From NCBI GenBank assembly GCA_024229495.1, contig JAAESJ010000027.1, positions 1-53,918 on the forward strand: a stretch of DNA of 53,918 nt. The letters run 5' to 3'. This DNA is from Verrucomicrobiaceae bacterium. GTDB lineage: Bacteria > Verrucomicrobiota > Verrucomicrobiia > Verrucomicrobiales > DEV007. The position numbers and the translations under genes are program-made. Shown here piece after piece: positions 17,401 to 26,002 of the stretch; the stretch's first letter is position 1, and the number at the start of each line of letters is the position of its first letter. The notes below the pieces were generated by a model. That model had not been told where the DNA came from. It saw nothing but the letters and a program-made list of their open reading frames with translations, and ran no database searches.

Positions 17401-19123
17401 TGGAGAACAAATAACCGGTCACCGGGCGAGCCTCCGGGCGCAATCCGTTCCAGAACCACAATGACACCGAATATTCATCTCCCAGTTCCGCCTTTGTAAC
17501 AACCCTTCCCCCGGCAAAGTGAGCAGACCGACTCCTATGTTGATCGGGAAACCCCGCGCCCACAACCCCGGGTAAATGACACAACACACCGGGCTCAAAA
17601 TCCACACCCGGCTCTAGACCGCCAAGGGGCCATTCTTTCAAGGGACGCAACCGTTCAATTGCCTGTGCAAACGCTCCACGAGACTCCCTGTATACTCGAC
17701 GCTCTTTGCCGGAGATTCGCTCAAGCATGCTTACCAGCGTCTCGGTGATCTTGCCCTCAGCACCCACCTCCAAGCCGGCGGTAACCGATGGCCATGTGGT
17801 GTATCCGCCTAAAGCATGCTGCTCAGCAGGAGGAATATAACCTTCTGCCCCGTTCGCCAGCTCGATGTTCATGGTCGTGGACAGCGGGCTTAACGCTTTC
17901 AGTTTTAACCCGGTCAATGCGTAAACCTCATTGGGCATCGCTGTAATGCAGAAATCCCCGGCCATGATCGCCTGAAGAACAATGTTGGCCTCAGGATTGC
18001 CGTGCAGGTGAATGGCCTGCTTTGCATAGACTTCCGGCCGGTTTCTCGGTCGCCCCTCGGGGGTTTTTTCCGCAATTTCACGTGCCCACGCCAGCCGTTG
18101 CCTGTCAGGCACACGCCTTCGGATTGCCATGCGCACTTCCTCCATTTTAAGTGGCAGATCATCATGATATTCGATCCCGGAAATGGCTTCCTCCGTCAAG
18201 TCTGCAAGGGCTTCGACATACTTCTTTATGCTGATCTCGCTCTGCTTGCGCGGCCCGCGGTAATCAGCTCGCCACACATCACCACTTGTCCCTTGGCAAA
18301 GCGCAACGACACAAGCACTTCCCCCGGGCCCGGAGCGCTCAGCCATCTCATTGCAATACTTGCCAAAATAATCTGCCGAAATTCCGGCATGCCCACTGAA
18401 GTAATGCATTGAAAAATTTCCGAGTAGCGCCAGGGGGGTGCCGTCACGGGAAATGATGGAAAACAAGGTAAACGATGGATCGGTCGGACCCGATTCCCCT
18501 GTGCCCGCCGGGTTCTGGTAACCGGGATGCATGTTGGCGCGCACCGTTCGGTTACCAAAGGGATCCGTGCCATTGCCCGGCCAAAGCACCCAGCGCCGGG
18601 GCTTGGTGTATTCTGACCCGTCAAAAACCGCCCATCCCGCCCTGGCAGGCTGCATCGCGGCATGCGCCTGCACAATGGACTCGGCAATCCGCTCGGGCAG
18701 GAAAGCGGCATACTTTTTGTCCAGGTCCGTGCCAAGGCACAAGTCCATCACACTTGGAGCATTATGCGTATGGGTGGCACAAATGAGTATTTTCTCCGGC
18801 GCAATGCCGGTTCTCTCAGCGGCTATCCGCTTCGCCTCATCGCAAATCCCGGTTGGTATCATGCAGTTATCAACGACAGCGATCACGATCGTCTCGCCTT
18901 TGCTGGACAGGGCTATCGCTCGACTATGCAAACGATCAACAATGATTCTCACCTCCCGGCTCAAGAATCCGCCGTTAACAATTACCGGTAAATCACGGGG
19001 TGTTATGTCAACCACAGCAGCACCGGCGCGGAGACCTGCAGCAAGGCTCCTTGCCTCACTGAAGCCACACAACAGGACCAGACACCCGATGAATACCCCT
19101 CGCATAGGTAAAAGCTTACCCAC
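14420..19123 (-). CDS. Giant secreted fusion: ceramidase-like, LamG, PVC-type dehydrogenase propeller, HEAT repeats, cytochrome c
   Basis: This 1567-residue protein has a signal peptide (about residues 1-27, GVFIGCLVLLCGFSEA). Domains in order: a neutral/alkaline ceramidase-like hydrolase (about 30-490; AAVVDITPRDLPV, CATHTHNAPS, ANGAEGYIPP); a laminin-G-like jelly roll (about 545-695; EYSVSLWFWNGL, WYHLVFVRRGNAVEAFLNG, GRLDEVAIFNRAL); a PVC-type membrane-bound dehydrogenase propeller (about 715-1110; HVPAGFKVELVAAEP); HEAT repeats (about 1160-1400); and a haem c domain with CAACH at about residue 1442, ending in AFIKQQL. Such dehydrogenases are thought to oxidise sugars or alcohols and pass electrons to the fused haem. 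Joining a lipid-amide or glycoconjugate hydrolase to an oxidase in one chain suggests coupled processing of a surface-bound substrate; that is inference. Each domain is complete, so this is not an artefact of two genes. Confidence 0.85.
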   Translation of the reverse strand: MGKLLPMRGVFIGCLVLLCGFSEARSLAAGLRAGAAVVDITPRDLPVIVNGGFLSREVRIIVDRLHSRAIALSSKGETIVIAVVDNCMIPTGICDEAKRIAAERTGIAPEKILICATHTHNAPSVMDLCLGTDLDKKYAAFLPERIAESIVQAHAAMQPARAGWAVFDGSEYTKPRRWVLWPGNGTDPFGNRTVRANMHPGYQNPAGTGESGPTDPSFTLFSIISRDGTPLALLGNFSMHYFSGHAGISADYFGKYCNEMAERSGPGGSACVVALCQGTSGDVWRADYRGPRKQSEISIKKYVEALADLTEEAISGIEYHDDLPLKMEEVRMAIRRRVPDRQRLAWAREIAEKTPEGRPRNRPEVYAKQAIHLHGNPEANIVLQAIMAGDFCITAMPNEVYALTGLKLKALSPLSTTMNIELANGAEGYIPPAEQHALGGYTTWPSVTAGLEVGAEGKITETLVSMLERISGKERRVYRESRGAFAQAIERLRPLKEWPLGGLEPGVDFEPGVLCHLPGVVGAGFPDQHRSRSAHFAGGRVVTKAELGDEYSVSLWFWNGLRPEARPVTGYLFSRGEADDPAAPGDHVGIGGSAVASGRLIIFNGNQANELLEGKVALKKDHWYHLVFVRRGNAVEAFLNGKREVAGELRPTHLGSRDIFIGGRNDNFANFEGRLDEVAIFNRALDAVEVSALFERAGIQKALDSSPLSAAESLQKVHVPAGFKVELVAAEPLVMDPVAIDWAVDGSIWVAEMADYPSGGNGHSGRIVRLIDTDGDHQPDQRQAFMGSVKFPTGIMAWGKGVIVTAGGEILYAEDLDGDGDADLRETWFSGFMEGNQQLRVNGLRWGIDDWIYCASGGHHAGFGVDTVIKCVKTGKAVKLGARDFRFRSDGAFEPVAGPSQFGRVRDNDGNWFGVQNAHPLWHYVLEDRYLGRNPDVPAPDPRKMLRGSQPGVFAASKAQKRFHGFDHVGRYTSACGISIYRDNILFPLATGKVMAFTCEPFSNLVQRHVLTPHGVSFSAARAADGKHDFFASEDRWCRPVMSRTAPDGSLWVVDMYRYMIEHPQWLPPGGRKELEPHYYSGQGKGRIYRVTKAGAEHPWRRAASDSPNGIARDIAERESFRTGTQPKWDVLRIESAMKSDNPGWRRVGLQRSESLPVIPQGLIDAAKDPDAKVRLQAAFSLGEFEDKRAGTALVEIARRDGSDPYVAAAVLSSAVPHFKALASATGDLSEVLVIGLMKMGRNDPSLAGTMTKSLLAGKEGAAKWRMLAEAPAGWRNHVTPLAMEAATDETKSEEERIAAVGLLGKEGVGLAAKLLGAEIPLPLQAAAISMLGRLGEANRLLDAWQWLGPAGRETAEGVLLAREVSVLQLLSALESGKMQPVELSASVRQRLLMSKSGLVQRRAKKLFQDVVTHDRLRVVNEFRPALSINGDIQRGRDHFIARCAACHQLGDLGRAVGPDLKTITNRSREDLLVSLLDPSRSVEPRYLGYTARLQGGESIYGMIVTETANSIVMNLMDGSERIIARPALKAISSTGKSAMPAGLEAGFGHADVADLLAFIKQQLRLQ

Positions 19124-19174
19124 AAAAGATCATTAGTTGTGAATTTTTTTCGGCGCCCGGAAAATGACCCTGAC

Positions 19175-21904
19175 TTATCCGCCAATCACCACCAGGCGAA
19201 TGGAATCCAGCCTTAATCTGGCATTGGCAAGATGATCGTTTAACGCCTCGCGTTCCTCCTGTGCGGCTGCAATCTCACCATTGCGCACCGGGTGACCAAG
19301 AGCCATCAGGCGTTCTAATCGATCCAGCTCATCGGTAATCAGCGCGTCCATGTCCTTGAGCGCTTTCCTGCGCATCTTCACCGCGCTCTTTTCTGCATAT
19401 TTTTCCGCATTGGTCACCATTGCCGGAACCATTTTGCCGAGGATTTCAAGCTTTGCCCGCAACCAGCTGCGGGCACCATCCTTAACCGCTGAGGAATCAA
19501 AGTCGGCGGTAATATCATTGCCGGCATGATTCACCACTGCCTTAATCGGCATCGGTGGCAGGAACCGGTCTGCGCCGAGGCCGGCGGGACAAATTGGCTC
19601 CAGCAGGAAAATACACTCGGCAATCAATCCGGCTTCGGCTGCTGTTCCCGGAATCTGCCCGAAAGCACTGGATCCTTTCTCGCCGTTGATTATCAGGTCA
19701 AGGCAGGTCGAAACAATAGGATGATCCCAGGTAACAAAACCCATTGGCTCATTTACCAGAGCAGTCACGCGGTCAAAGGTAATGGACATCCCAATTTCCC
19801 GCATGCCTGGAAAGGCATCGCCTGCGAAAACGGTATCCGGCTTGACGTAATAGCAATAGTCACCCAGTTCCTCAACGCCCACCCCAAGCGCACCAAAAAG
19901 ATCAAGCATGAGCTCTTCCAGGCTCTTGTCTGCATCGATGCCGACAAGAGCAGAAGTGATCTTTTTGGCCGATTGTGCATTGAATGAACTCATCTCCAGG
20001 AGCCTGTCCCGGCCGGCTTCCAGCTTGCCATCAAGCTCCTCCTTGGCCTTTCTGGTATCGGCAATGATGTGATCCCAACCCGCTTGGTCATCCGAGGCGG
20101 TTTCCTGCATCCTGGAGCTGAATTTTTCCAGCAGCCTCATTCCTCCCTCCATGGGTTGAACAAAAGCGTTCATGCCCTCGTTATACCATCGGGCAAGCGC
20201 GCCGTGGAAGGAATTGGACTCAAAGGGCACATGGATGCATACCGTTTCTTGCTGACCAATACGATCAAGCCGGCCGATACGCTGCTCCAGCAGGGCAGGC
20301 GTATCCGGCAGGTCATAGAGCACTAAATGATGAGCAAATTGAAAATTGCGTCCCTCACTGCCAATCTCTGAGCAGATCAGTAGGCGGGCACCATCCTCTT
20401 CACTGAAATAAGCAGCATTGCGATCGCGTTTGATTAGCTCCAGACCCTCGTGAAACAAGGCAGTCTTGATGCGTATTTTCTCGGATATTGCCTGCTCTAG
20501 ATCCTCGACCATGTCACGGGTGCGACAAATCACGAGCATCTTCGCATCCTCAAGTTTACCTGCCAGTTCTATTAACCAGTCAACACGTGGATCCTGCCGG
20601 TCTTCAGTCCCGGGCTCAAGGGCACACAGCGTAACCTCGCGCTGAGGAAATCCACCGAGATTTGCGCGACGGTTGCGAAACATAACCCGCCCGGTACCAT
20701 ACAAATCAAGGAGCTTGTCCAGTAACTGCCGGCTATCACCGGGTATCTCCCCTCCAATCCATTTTGCAACCTGCTGCTGCTCACCATCATCAAGCTCGGT
20801 TCCGGATTGGATCTTGCCTGCAATTGCAGAAACCTCCGCGGCATTCTCACTTTCATTCTGGAACGCCTGAAGATCAGAGAAACGCTCCGGATCAAGCAGA
20901 CGCAAGCGTGCAAAATGACCTTCGGGACTGAGTTGCCCCGGCGTACCGGTCAGCAGCAGCAAGTCTTTAGCGACTAAACTTAGCTGCTCAACCATCGTGT
21001 ATTCTCTGCTGGAATTATCCGGCGACCATTGCAAATGATGCGCTTCGTCAACAATAAGCATGTCCCATCCGGCTTCAACAGCCTGGGCAGTGCGCTTGGG
21101 ATTATCGGCAAGCAATTCGATGCCGGCTAAAACCAACTGGTCATCAAGAAAAGGATTTACCGTTTCGCGGTCCGTCGATTCTGCCTCCTGCTCATCCTCT
21201 CCGCCTGTTTCAATAGCCACGCACCGCTCTTCGTCAAAAATTGAGAACTGCAGGGTGAAGCGACGCAAAAGCTCAACAAACCATTGATGGACCAGAGGTT
21301 CGGGCACTAGAATCAACACTCTGGAAACACTGCCCGTAATCAGTTTGCGGTGCATGATCAGGCAAGCTTCAATGGTTTTTCCAAGTCCTACTTCATCGGC
21401 AAGCAAAACACGCGGGGAATGGCGCCTGCCAACCTCGTCGGCGATGAATAGCTGATGATCAATGAGGTCAACTCGAGCACCCATTAACCCGCGTTCCCGG
21501 AAACCGCGCATTTGTGCACGTGCATGCAACGCACGTTCCCTTAACCGGAATTTACGCGATGAATTCACCCTTCCCCCAAGAAGCCGGGCGTCAGGCTGGT
21601 GAAAACCCATTTCATTGGCTAGTTCACTTTCTTCAACGTTGCGCCCGCCGCCGCAATAAGTAACCAGTCCATCATTCTCAATGAGGCTTTCGACCGCGAA
21701 GCTCGTACCGTCCTGCAGTTCAATGATATCACCCGGCGAAAAAACCACTCTTCTCAATGGGGCTGAGGCGGATGCATAGGTGCGTGTTTCCTGTGAGGCC
21801 GGAAACTGCAGGGTAACGGTTGAGAAGTCTATTTGCAGGACAATGCCCAAGCCCATCTCGGGCTGGGATTCACTAATCCAACGTTGTCCGGGTGAGTATT
21901 CCAT
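19175..21904 (-). CDS. rapA: RapA-like SNF2/SWI2 ATPase, RNA polymerase recycling factor
   Basis: RapA binds RNA polymerase and uses ATP to recycle it after termination. The 909-residue protein has N-terminal beta-barrel (Tudor-like) domains (SPGQRWISESQPEMGLGIV), then the SNF2 ATPase. Walker A is ADEVGLGKTIEAC (about residue 167), the DEAH box is IVDEAHHLQWSP (about 285), and motif III is LLLTGTPGQLSPEGHFARL. The C-terminal helicase half includes EIGSEGRNFQFAHHLVLYDLP and motif VI QRIGRLDRIGQ (about 545). The long C-terminal region, ending in Glu/Arg-rich helices, matches RapA (E. coli 968 residues) rather than a stand-alone SNF2 helicase. The stop lies 51 bases upstream of the giant fusion gene's start, so the two may be co-transcribed, although no functional link is evident. 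Confidence 0.9.
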   Translation of the reverse strand: MEYSPGQRWISESQPEMGLGIVLQIDFSTVTLQFPASQETRTYASASAPLRRVVFSPGDIIELQDGTSFAVESLIENDGLVTYCGGGRNVEESELANEMGFHQPDARLLGGRVNSSRKFRLRERALHARAQMRGFRERGLMGARVDLIDHQLFIADEVGRRHSPRVLLADEVGLGKTIEACLIMHRKLITGSVSRVLILVPEPLVHQWFVELLRRFTLQFSIFDEERCVAIETGGEDEQEAESTDRETVNPFLDDQLVLAGIELLADNPKRTAQAVEAGWDMLIVDEAHHLQWSPDNSSREYTMVEQLSLVAKDLLLLTGTPGQLSPEGHFARLRLLDPERFSDLQAFQNESENAAEVSAIAGKIQSGTELDDGEQQQVAKWIGGEIPGDSRQLLDKLLDLYGTGRVMFRNRRANLGGFPQREVTLCALEPGTEDRQDPRVDWLIELAGKLEDAKMLVICRTRDMVEDLEQAISEKIRIKTALFHEGLELIKRDRNAAYFSEEDGARLLICSEIGSEGRNFQFAHHLVLYDLPDTPALLEQRIGRLDRIGQQETVCIHVPFESNSFHGALARWYNEGMNAFVQPMEGGMRLLEKFSSRMQETASDDQAGWDHIIADTRKAKEELDGKLEAGRDRLLEMSSFNAQSAKKITSALVGIDADKSLEELMLDLFGALGVGVEELGDYCYYVKPDTVFAGDAFPGMREIGMSITFDRVTALVNEPMGFVTWDHPIVSTCLDLIINGEKGSSAFGQIPGTAAEAGLIAECIFLLEPICPAGLGADRFLPPMPIKAVVNHAGNDITADFDSSAVKDGARSWLRAKLEILGKMVPAMVTNAEKYAEKSAVKMRRKALKDMDALITDELDRLERLMALGHPVRNGEIAAAQEEREALNDHLANARLRLDSIRLVVIGG

Positions 21905-22057
21905 AAAAGAAGTGGTGGGCGGCGACTTTGGATCAAACTGCGAAGATTACAAGTTGAAGCTGGCAATACCTGTTCACCTGCGTCTTAATGTGCAACCTTG
22001 CAAGGATCATAAAGTTGCAGGGACTCGCTGACAACGAACAGAATATATTATACCGCG

Positions 22058-25000
22058 ATGTTTAAATCCAAAACCTTCCTGATAGTAAATACCATTTTCG
22101 GAATGCTTGCTTTAAGCGCAAGGTCAGCCGACCTGCCCCCGGAGCTGAAATCCACCATTCTCTCCGATCCCAAGATCACACCCTGTCCGGCATGCTTGTG
22201 TGCCGCGCCAACCGGCGAAGTTTTTGTAGGAGTCGATTTATTGGGCTCATTGGGCAAGGGCCCCGGCAAGGGCAGGATTGTGCGGGTGATTGACAAGGAT
22301 CACGATGGCATCGCCGATGAACATACTGTTTTCGCCGAACTGGACAATCCGCGTGGGGTTATTAGCGTTGGCAAAAAGCTCTTTGTCCTGCACACGGTCA
22401 TCCCAAAGAAAACCGGCAAGCTGGAAGCCATGCACCTCTCTGTGCTTGAAGACAGCGACTGGGATGGGAAAGCCGATGGCCCCGCTAAAATCCTGATCTC
22501 GGATATCAGCCCTCCAAAACATAACCAGGCGCGCGGTGCTGATCACACCACCAATGGAATAAGGATGGGCATCGACGGATGGATTTATATCGCTGTCGGT
22601 GATTTCGGCATTCACGGCGCTAAGGGCACAGATGGAACCGAGCTGACAATGCTGGGCGGCGGGGTTGTCCGTGTGCGCCCCGACGGCAGGGAAATGGAAG
22701 TCTACACACATGGACTGCGCAATATTTACGATATTGCCATCGATCCCTACATGAACATTTTCACCCGGGGCAACACGAATGATGGCGGCGGATGGAATGT
22801 GCGTTTCATCCATCATGTCCAAAGCGGTGAATACGGTTACCCGATTCTCTTCAAGAACTTCACCGGCGAAATTATCCCGGCCCTTGCTGACCTTGGAGGG
22901 GGATCAGGAACGGGCGCCATGTTCTTTCAAGAGCCCGGTTGGCCGGAAAAATACAATAATGTTGCAATGATGTGTGACTGGGGTCGCAGCCAGTTAATCA
23001 TCCACCGCGTTACTCCTGACGGGCCAAGCTTCACGCAGACCCCGGAAAATTTCATTAAACTTCACCAGATTACTGATGTCGACAGCGACGCCTCCGGCAG
23101 GCTTTACGCGGGCGCTTGGGCCGGAGCAGGATATAAAGGAAGCCCCAACAAGGGCTGGGTGGAGCGAATTGTGCCGCAAAACTGGACCTACAAGCCTTTT
23201 GCCTCACCTGAAACACTCAACGATCAGGGTCTCGTTGCGCTGCTTCGGTCTGAAAGTTCCTCCGCGCGACTTGCCGCCTCCCAGGAATTGCTCAGTCGGC
23301 CGCAACTCTCCGCTGCAGTGGCAACAATCGCGATGGACAGGAAAGCAGCCCTTTACTCCAGGGTCGCGGCAATCTTCACCTACAAACAAATGGCCGGCAA
23401 ACAGGCCGTGAAGGGCCTGGAAAAACTTGTCGGAGATACCACGGTGAGGGAATGGGCGCTGCGTGCACTTGCCGATCGCAAAAGCCAGGTTGAGGGAGTT
23501 TCAACGGGCCCGTTCACTGCTGCGCTTAAGGATGATAATCCGCGGGTGAGGGTGGCGGCCGCGGTCGGTCTCGGGCGCCTGGGCACGAAGTCCGCAGCAG
23601 CAGAATTGCTGGCTATCGCAACTCCTCCCGGTAAAGAGCAACCGGCGCAAGCCCCGGCTGGGCCACCGGCCTTCCAGACTAAAGCCTTCAAGGGCCATAA
23701 AACGCGTCCCGTAGAAGTAGACGTCAGAACATTCAAGGAGCTTTACCTTGTCGTAAATGATGCCGGGGATGGAGATGGCGAAGACCATGGCGCCTGGTTC
23801 AATCCGGTGTTCGAAAATGCAGCCGGCAAGCAAGTAAAGCTTGCGAGCCTGAAATGGAAATCCGCCAAGAGCGGCTGGGGCAAGATCGGCTTTGGTATCA
23901 GCGCAGCCGGCAGTGCCCTTAAGACCGGTGACGGCAAGGCACAACCTGACGGCCTCGGAACGCACGCTAACTCGGTTATCGTTTACGCCATTCCAAAGGG
24001 AAGTGTTAAATTCAGGGCCAATGTCGGTCTTGCCAGCACCTCAAAGGCACGGGGAAAAATTCAATTCATCGTTTCCGGGACCATGCCTGCTGTAACCGGG
24101 AGCGCGAGTTCAAAGGAAGGTCCTCACGCCACACCAAATTCCCCGCTCATCCTGCCACATGTAGCGGTTAAATCCCTGATCGACCTTAATGCTATCGATG
24201 GTTGCGTGGATGCAATCGGTGGCTCCAACAGTCGCGGCGCATTGTGGGCTTTGAGCAAAATGCATGACCCGCTGGTGGTAGACGGGCTCATCGCAAAGTA
24301 TAATTCCTCCTCAGCAGCAAAAGATCGTTCCGGTATCCTGGCCACCCTTATCCGGCTTTACAACATTGAAGCCCCCTACGACGGCTCGTGGTGGTGGAGC
24401 ACCCGCCCGGATACCCGGGGGCCTTACTACAAGGCAATTAATTGGGATGGTTCTGAAAAAATTGCAGGCTTTGTGAAAGCCTGCTGGGACCGGGGCGAAC
24501 ATCGCAGTGTCATTGCCAATAACAACTCCAGGACACGTTCCGGTATTGCCGGCATTGATGCCTCGCAAATCGCCAGTGTCCCCAAGGGGCCGGCAGAGCC
24601 CAAAGTGGACCTAAGCGCAATTGCGCGGACAAAAGGACAGGTGGGTAAAATGTCCATTGAGGATATCATTCTAGCTATTGGGGATGTGAAAGGTGATGCA
24701 AAGAAAGGTGAAGCTTTGTTTACTAGGCAGGGGTGTATCGCGTGTCACACAACCAGATCTGATCAAACGCCAAAAGGCCCCTTCATGGGACAGGTGGGAT
24801 CGGTCCTTTCACGGGATCAAATCGCAGAATCCATCCTGAAACCAAATGCTTCAATCTCACAGGGATTTGCCACCGTTGCTCTTAGCACAAAGGATAAGAA
24901 AACCCTGGTTGGCTTTGTTACTGCGGAAACTGCTGACACTCTCGAAATGCGGGATATCGCCGGCCAAGTGCATCGCTTCAAGAAAAATGCCATCGCCGGG

Positions 25001-25108
25001 CGCAAGGAGTTACCAATCTCCATGATGCCGGCAGGACTTGCCAACGCTCTGAGTATTGAAGAATTTTCTTCCCTGCTTTCCTATTTAGAGGGCATGAAAG
25101 GCAAATGA
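22058..25108 (+). CDS. Secreted PVC-type dehydrogenase with HEAT repeats, carbohydrate-binding module and cytochrome c
   Basis: This 1016-residue protein starts with a signal peptide (FLIVNTIFGMLALSARSA). A glucose/sorbosone-dehydrogenase-like propeller covers about residues 25-380 (VRVIDKDHDGIADEH, GADHTTNGIRMGIDGWIYIAVGDFG, YTHGLRNIYDIAIDP). HEAT repeats follow from about 385. An NPCBM-like carbohydrate-binding module is inserted at about 545-680 (ELYLVVNDAGDGDGEDH, GLGTHANSVIVYAIP). The C-terminal haem c domain contains CIACH at about residue 893, then an SMMPAGL segment that may supply the Met ligand. The layout suggests oxidation of a polysaccharide-derived substrate in the envelope, with electron transfer to the haem. 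It is convergent with the amidase gene, whose stop is only five bases away. Confidence 0.87.
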   Translation: MFKSKTFLIVNTIFGMLALSARSADLPPELKSTILSDPKITPCPACLCAAPTGEVFVGVDLLGSLGKGPGKGRIVRVIDKDHDGIADEHTVFAELDNPRGVISVGKKLFVLHTVIPKKTGKLEAMHLSVLEDSDWDGKADGPAKILISDISPPKHNQARGADHTTNGIRMGIDGWIYIAVGDFGIHGAKGTDGTELTMLGGGVVRVRPDGREMEVYTHGLRNIYDIAIDPYMNIFTRGNTNDGGGWNVRFIHHVQSGEYGYPILFKNFTGEIIPALADLGGGSGTGAMFFQEPGWPEKYNNVAMMCDWGRSQLIIHRVTPDGPSFTQTPENFIKLHQITDVDSDASGRLYAGAWAGAGYKGSPNKGWVERIVPQNWTYKPFASPETLNDQGLVALLRSESSSARLAASQELLSRPQLSAAVATIAMDRKAALYSRVAAIFTYKQMAGKQAVKGLEKLVGDTTVREWALRALADRKSQVEGVSTGPFTAALKDDNPRVRVAAAVGLGRLGTKSAAAELLAIATPPGKEQPAQAPAGPPAFQTKAFKGHKTRPVEVDVRTFKELYLVVNDAGDGDGEDHGAWFNPVFENAAGKQVKLASLKWKSAKSGWGKIGFGISAAGSALKTGDGKAQPDGLGTHANSVIVYAIPKGSVKFRANVGLASTSKARGKIQFIVSGTMPAVTGSASSKEGPHATPNSPLILPHVAVKSLIDLNAIDGCVDAIGGSNSRGALWALSKMHDPLVVDGLIAKYNSSSAAKDRSGILATLIRLYNIEAPYDGSWWWSTRPDTRGPYYKAINWDGSEKIAGFVKACWDRGEHRSVIANNNSRTRSGIAGIDASQIASVPKGPAEPKVDLSAIARTKGQVGKMSIEDIILAIGDVKGDAKKGEALFTRQGCIACHTTRSDQTPKGPFMGQVGSVLSRDQIAESILKPNASISQGFATVALSTKDKKTLVGFVTAETADTLEMRDIAGQVHRFKKNAIAGRKELPISMMPAGLANALSIEEFSSLLSYLEGMKGK

Positions 25109-25112
25109 GAGC

Positions 25113-25919
25113 TTAAAGCCCCTGGTAGATAGCCTCTTTTTCACGGACATCAGCAAACCCGCGGGATGCAATCTGTGCCGGGACGTAGATGCGCTTATAC
25201 TCGCGCTTGACCATCTGGAGAAAATCATTCCACTTCCTGCCCGGGCGACCATTGGTCATCAGGTAATGCGGACAATTCTTGTGCTCGGGTTTCAAGCCCT
25301 TTCGCGGCCAGTGGTAATGCGGAACCACACTGCGAAGCGGTAGATTGTATTGGCGCATTAACGAAGCACAAAGCTTGGCTGTACGCTCAAGGGTTTGTGT
25401 GCGACTATTTCCCCTGTGTTCGCACATCTCAATGCCGATCGAGTAATTATTGCCGACACCATCAAAATCCGCATGCTCACCCTGCTCGTTGGTTGGCAAG
25501 TGCTGCATCACCACATCCTGCTGGACAGTGAAATGCCATGTCAGGTAACCAATTCTGTTACCGCCCCGGCGTTTTGGCGCTCTCAATTTTCCGCGTTCAA
25601 GTGCCCTTGCATGATCCCACGCATCCCCATCATAGTTTTGCGTCGAGTGAACGGTGATGTAGCGCGGCTTCATCGATCGGTGAACCTTGCGCCCATAACG
25701 ACCCTTGGGAATGAATCGTTTGACCACCCGAATCTCACTGAACATCTGCTTCTCTGTAACCCCGCCCTGCGTCAACTTGGACCCGGTCGGGACACGGTCA
25801 AGATTGGCAGTCGACTCTATCCCGCTGGTAGTACAGCTAGCCATGATGCCTGCTGCCAGCAATGCGCCGGCTGCTGTATACAACGCAATCAAATCCCTCC
25901 CCATTTTTGGAATCGTCAA
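25113..25919 (-). CDS. N-acetylmuramoyl-L-alanine amidase (amidase_2/PGRP), lipoprotein
   Basis: This enzyme cuts the amide bond between N-acetylmuramic acid and the stem peptide of peptidoglycan. The 268-residue protein has a hydrophobic N-terminus and a probable lipobox, GIMASC, near residue 28, so it is predicted to be membrane-anchored outside the cytoplasm. The amidase domain covers about residues 85-230. The zinc ligands fit a His in YITVHSTQN, a His in VVPHYHWPRKG and a Cys in HKNCPHYL. SIGIEMCEHRGN contains the conserved Glu. The gene lies directly upstream of the sulfatase gene's stop on the same strand, with an 83-base gap. Its role is probably cell-wall turnover. Confidence 0.87.
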   Translation of the reverse strand: MTIPKMGRDLIALYTAAGALLAAGIMASCTTSGIESTANLDRVPTGSKLTQGGVTEKQMFSEIRVVKRFIPKGRYGRKVHRSMKPRYITVHSTQNYDGDAWDHARALERGKLRAPKRRGGNRIGYLTWHFTVQQDVVMQHLPTNEQGEHADFDGVGNNYSIGIEMCEHRGNSRTQTLERTAKLCASLMRQYNLPLRSVVPHYHWPRKGLKPEHKNCPHYLMTNGRPGRKWNDFLQMVKREYKRIYVPAQIASRGFADVREKEAIYQGL

Positions 25920-26002
25920 GCTTTACAGATGGGGCAGCTTGAGGAGATGTCTTCTTAACTTTTGTTAATTTTGGCTTTTCCTGAAGGATTCTGCAAAACC
26001 GA

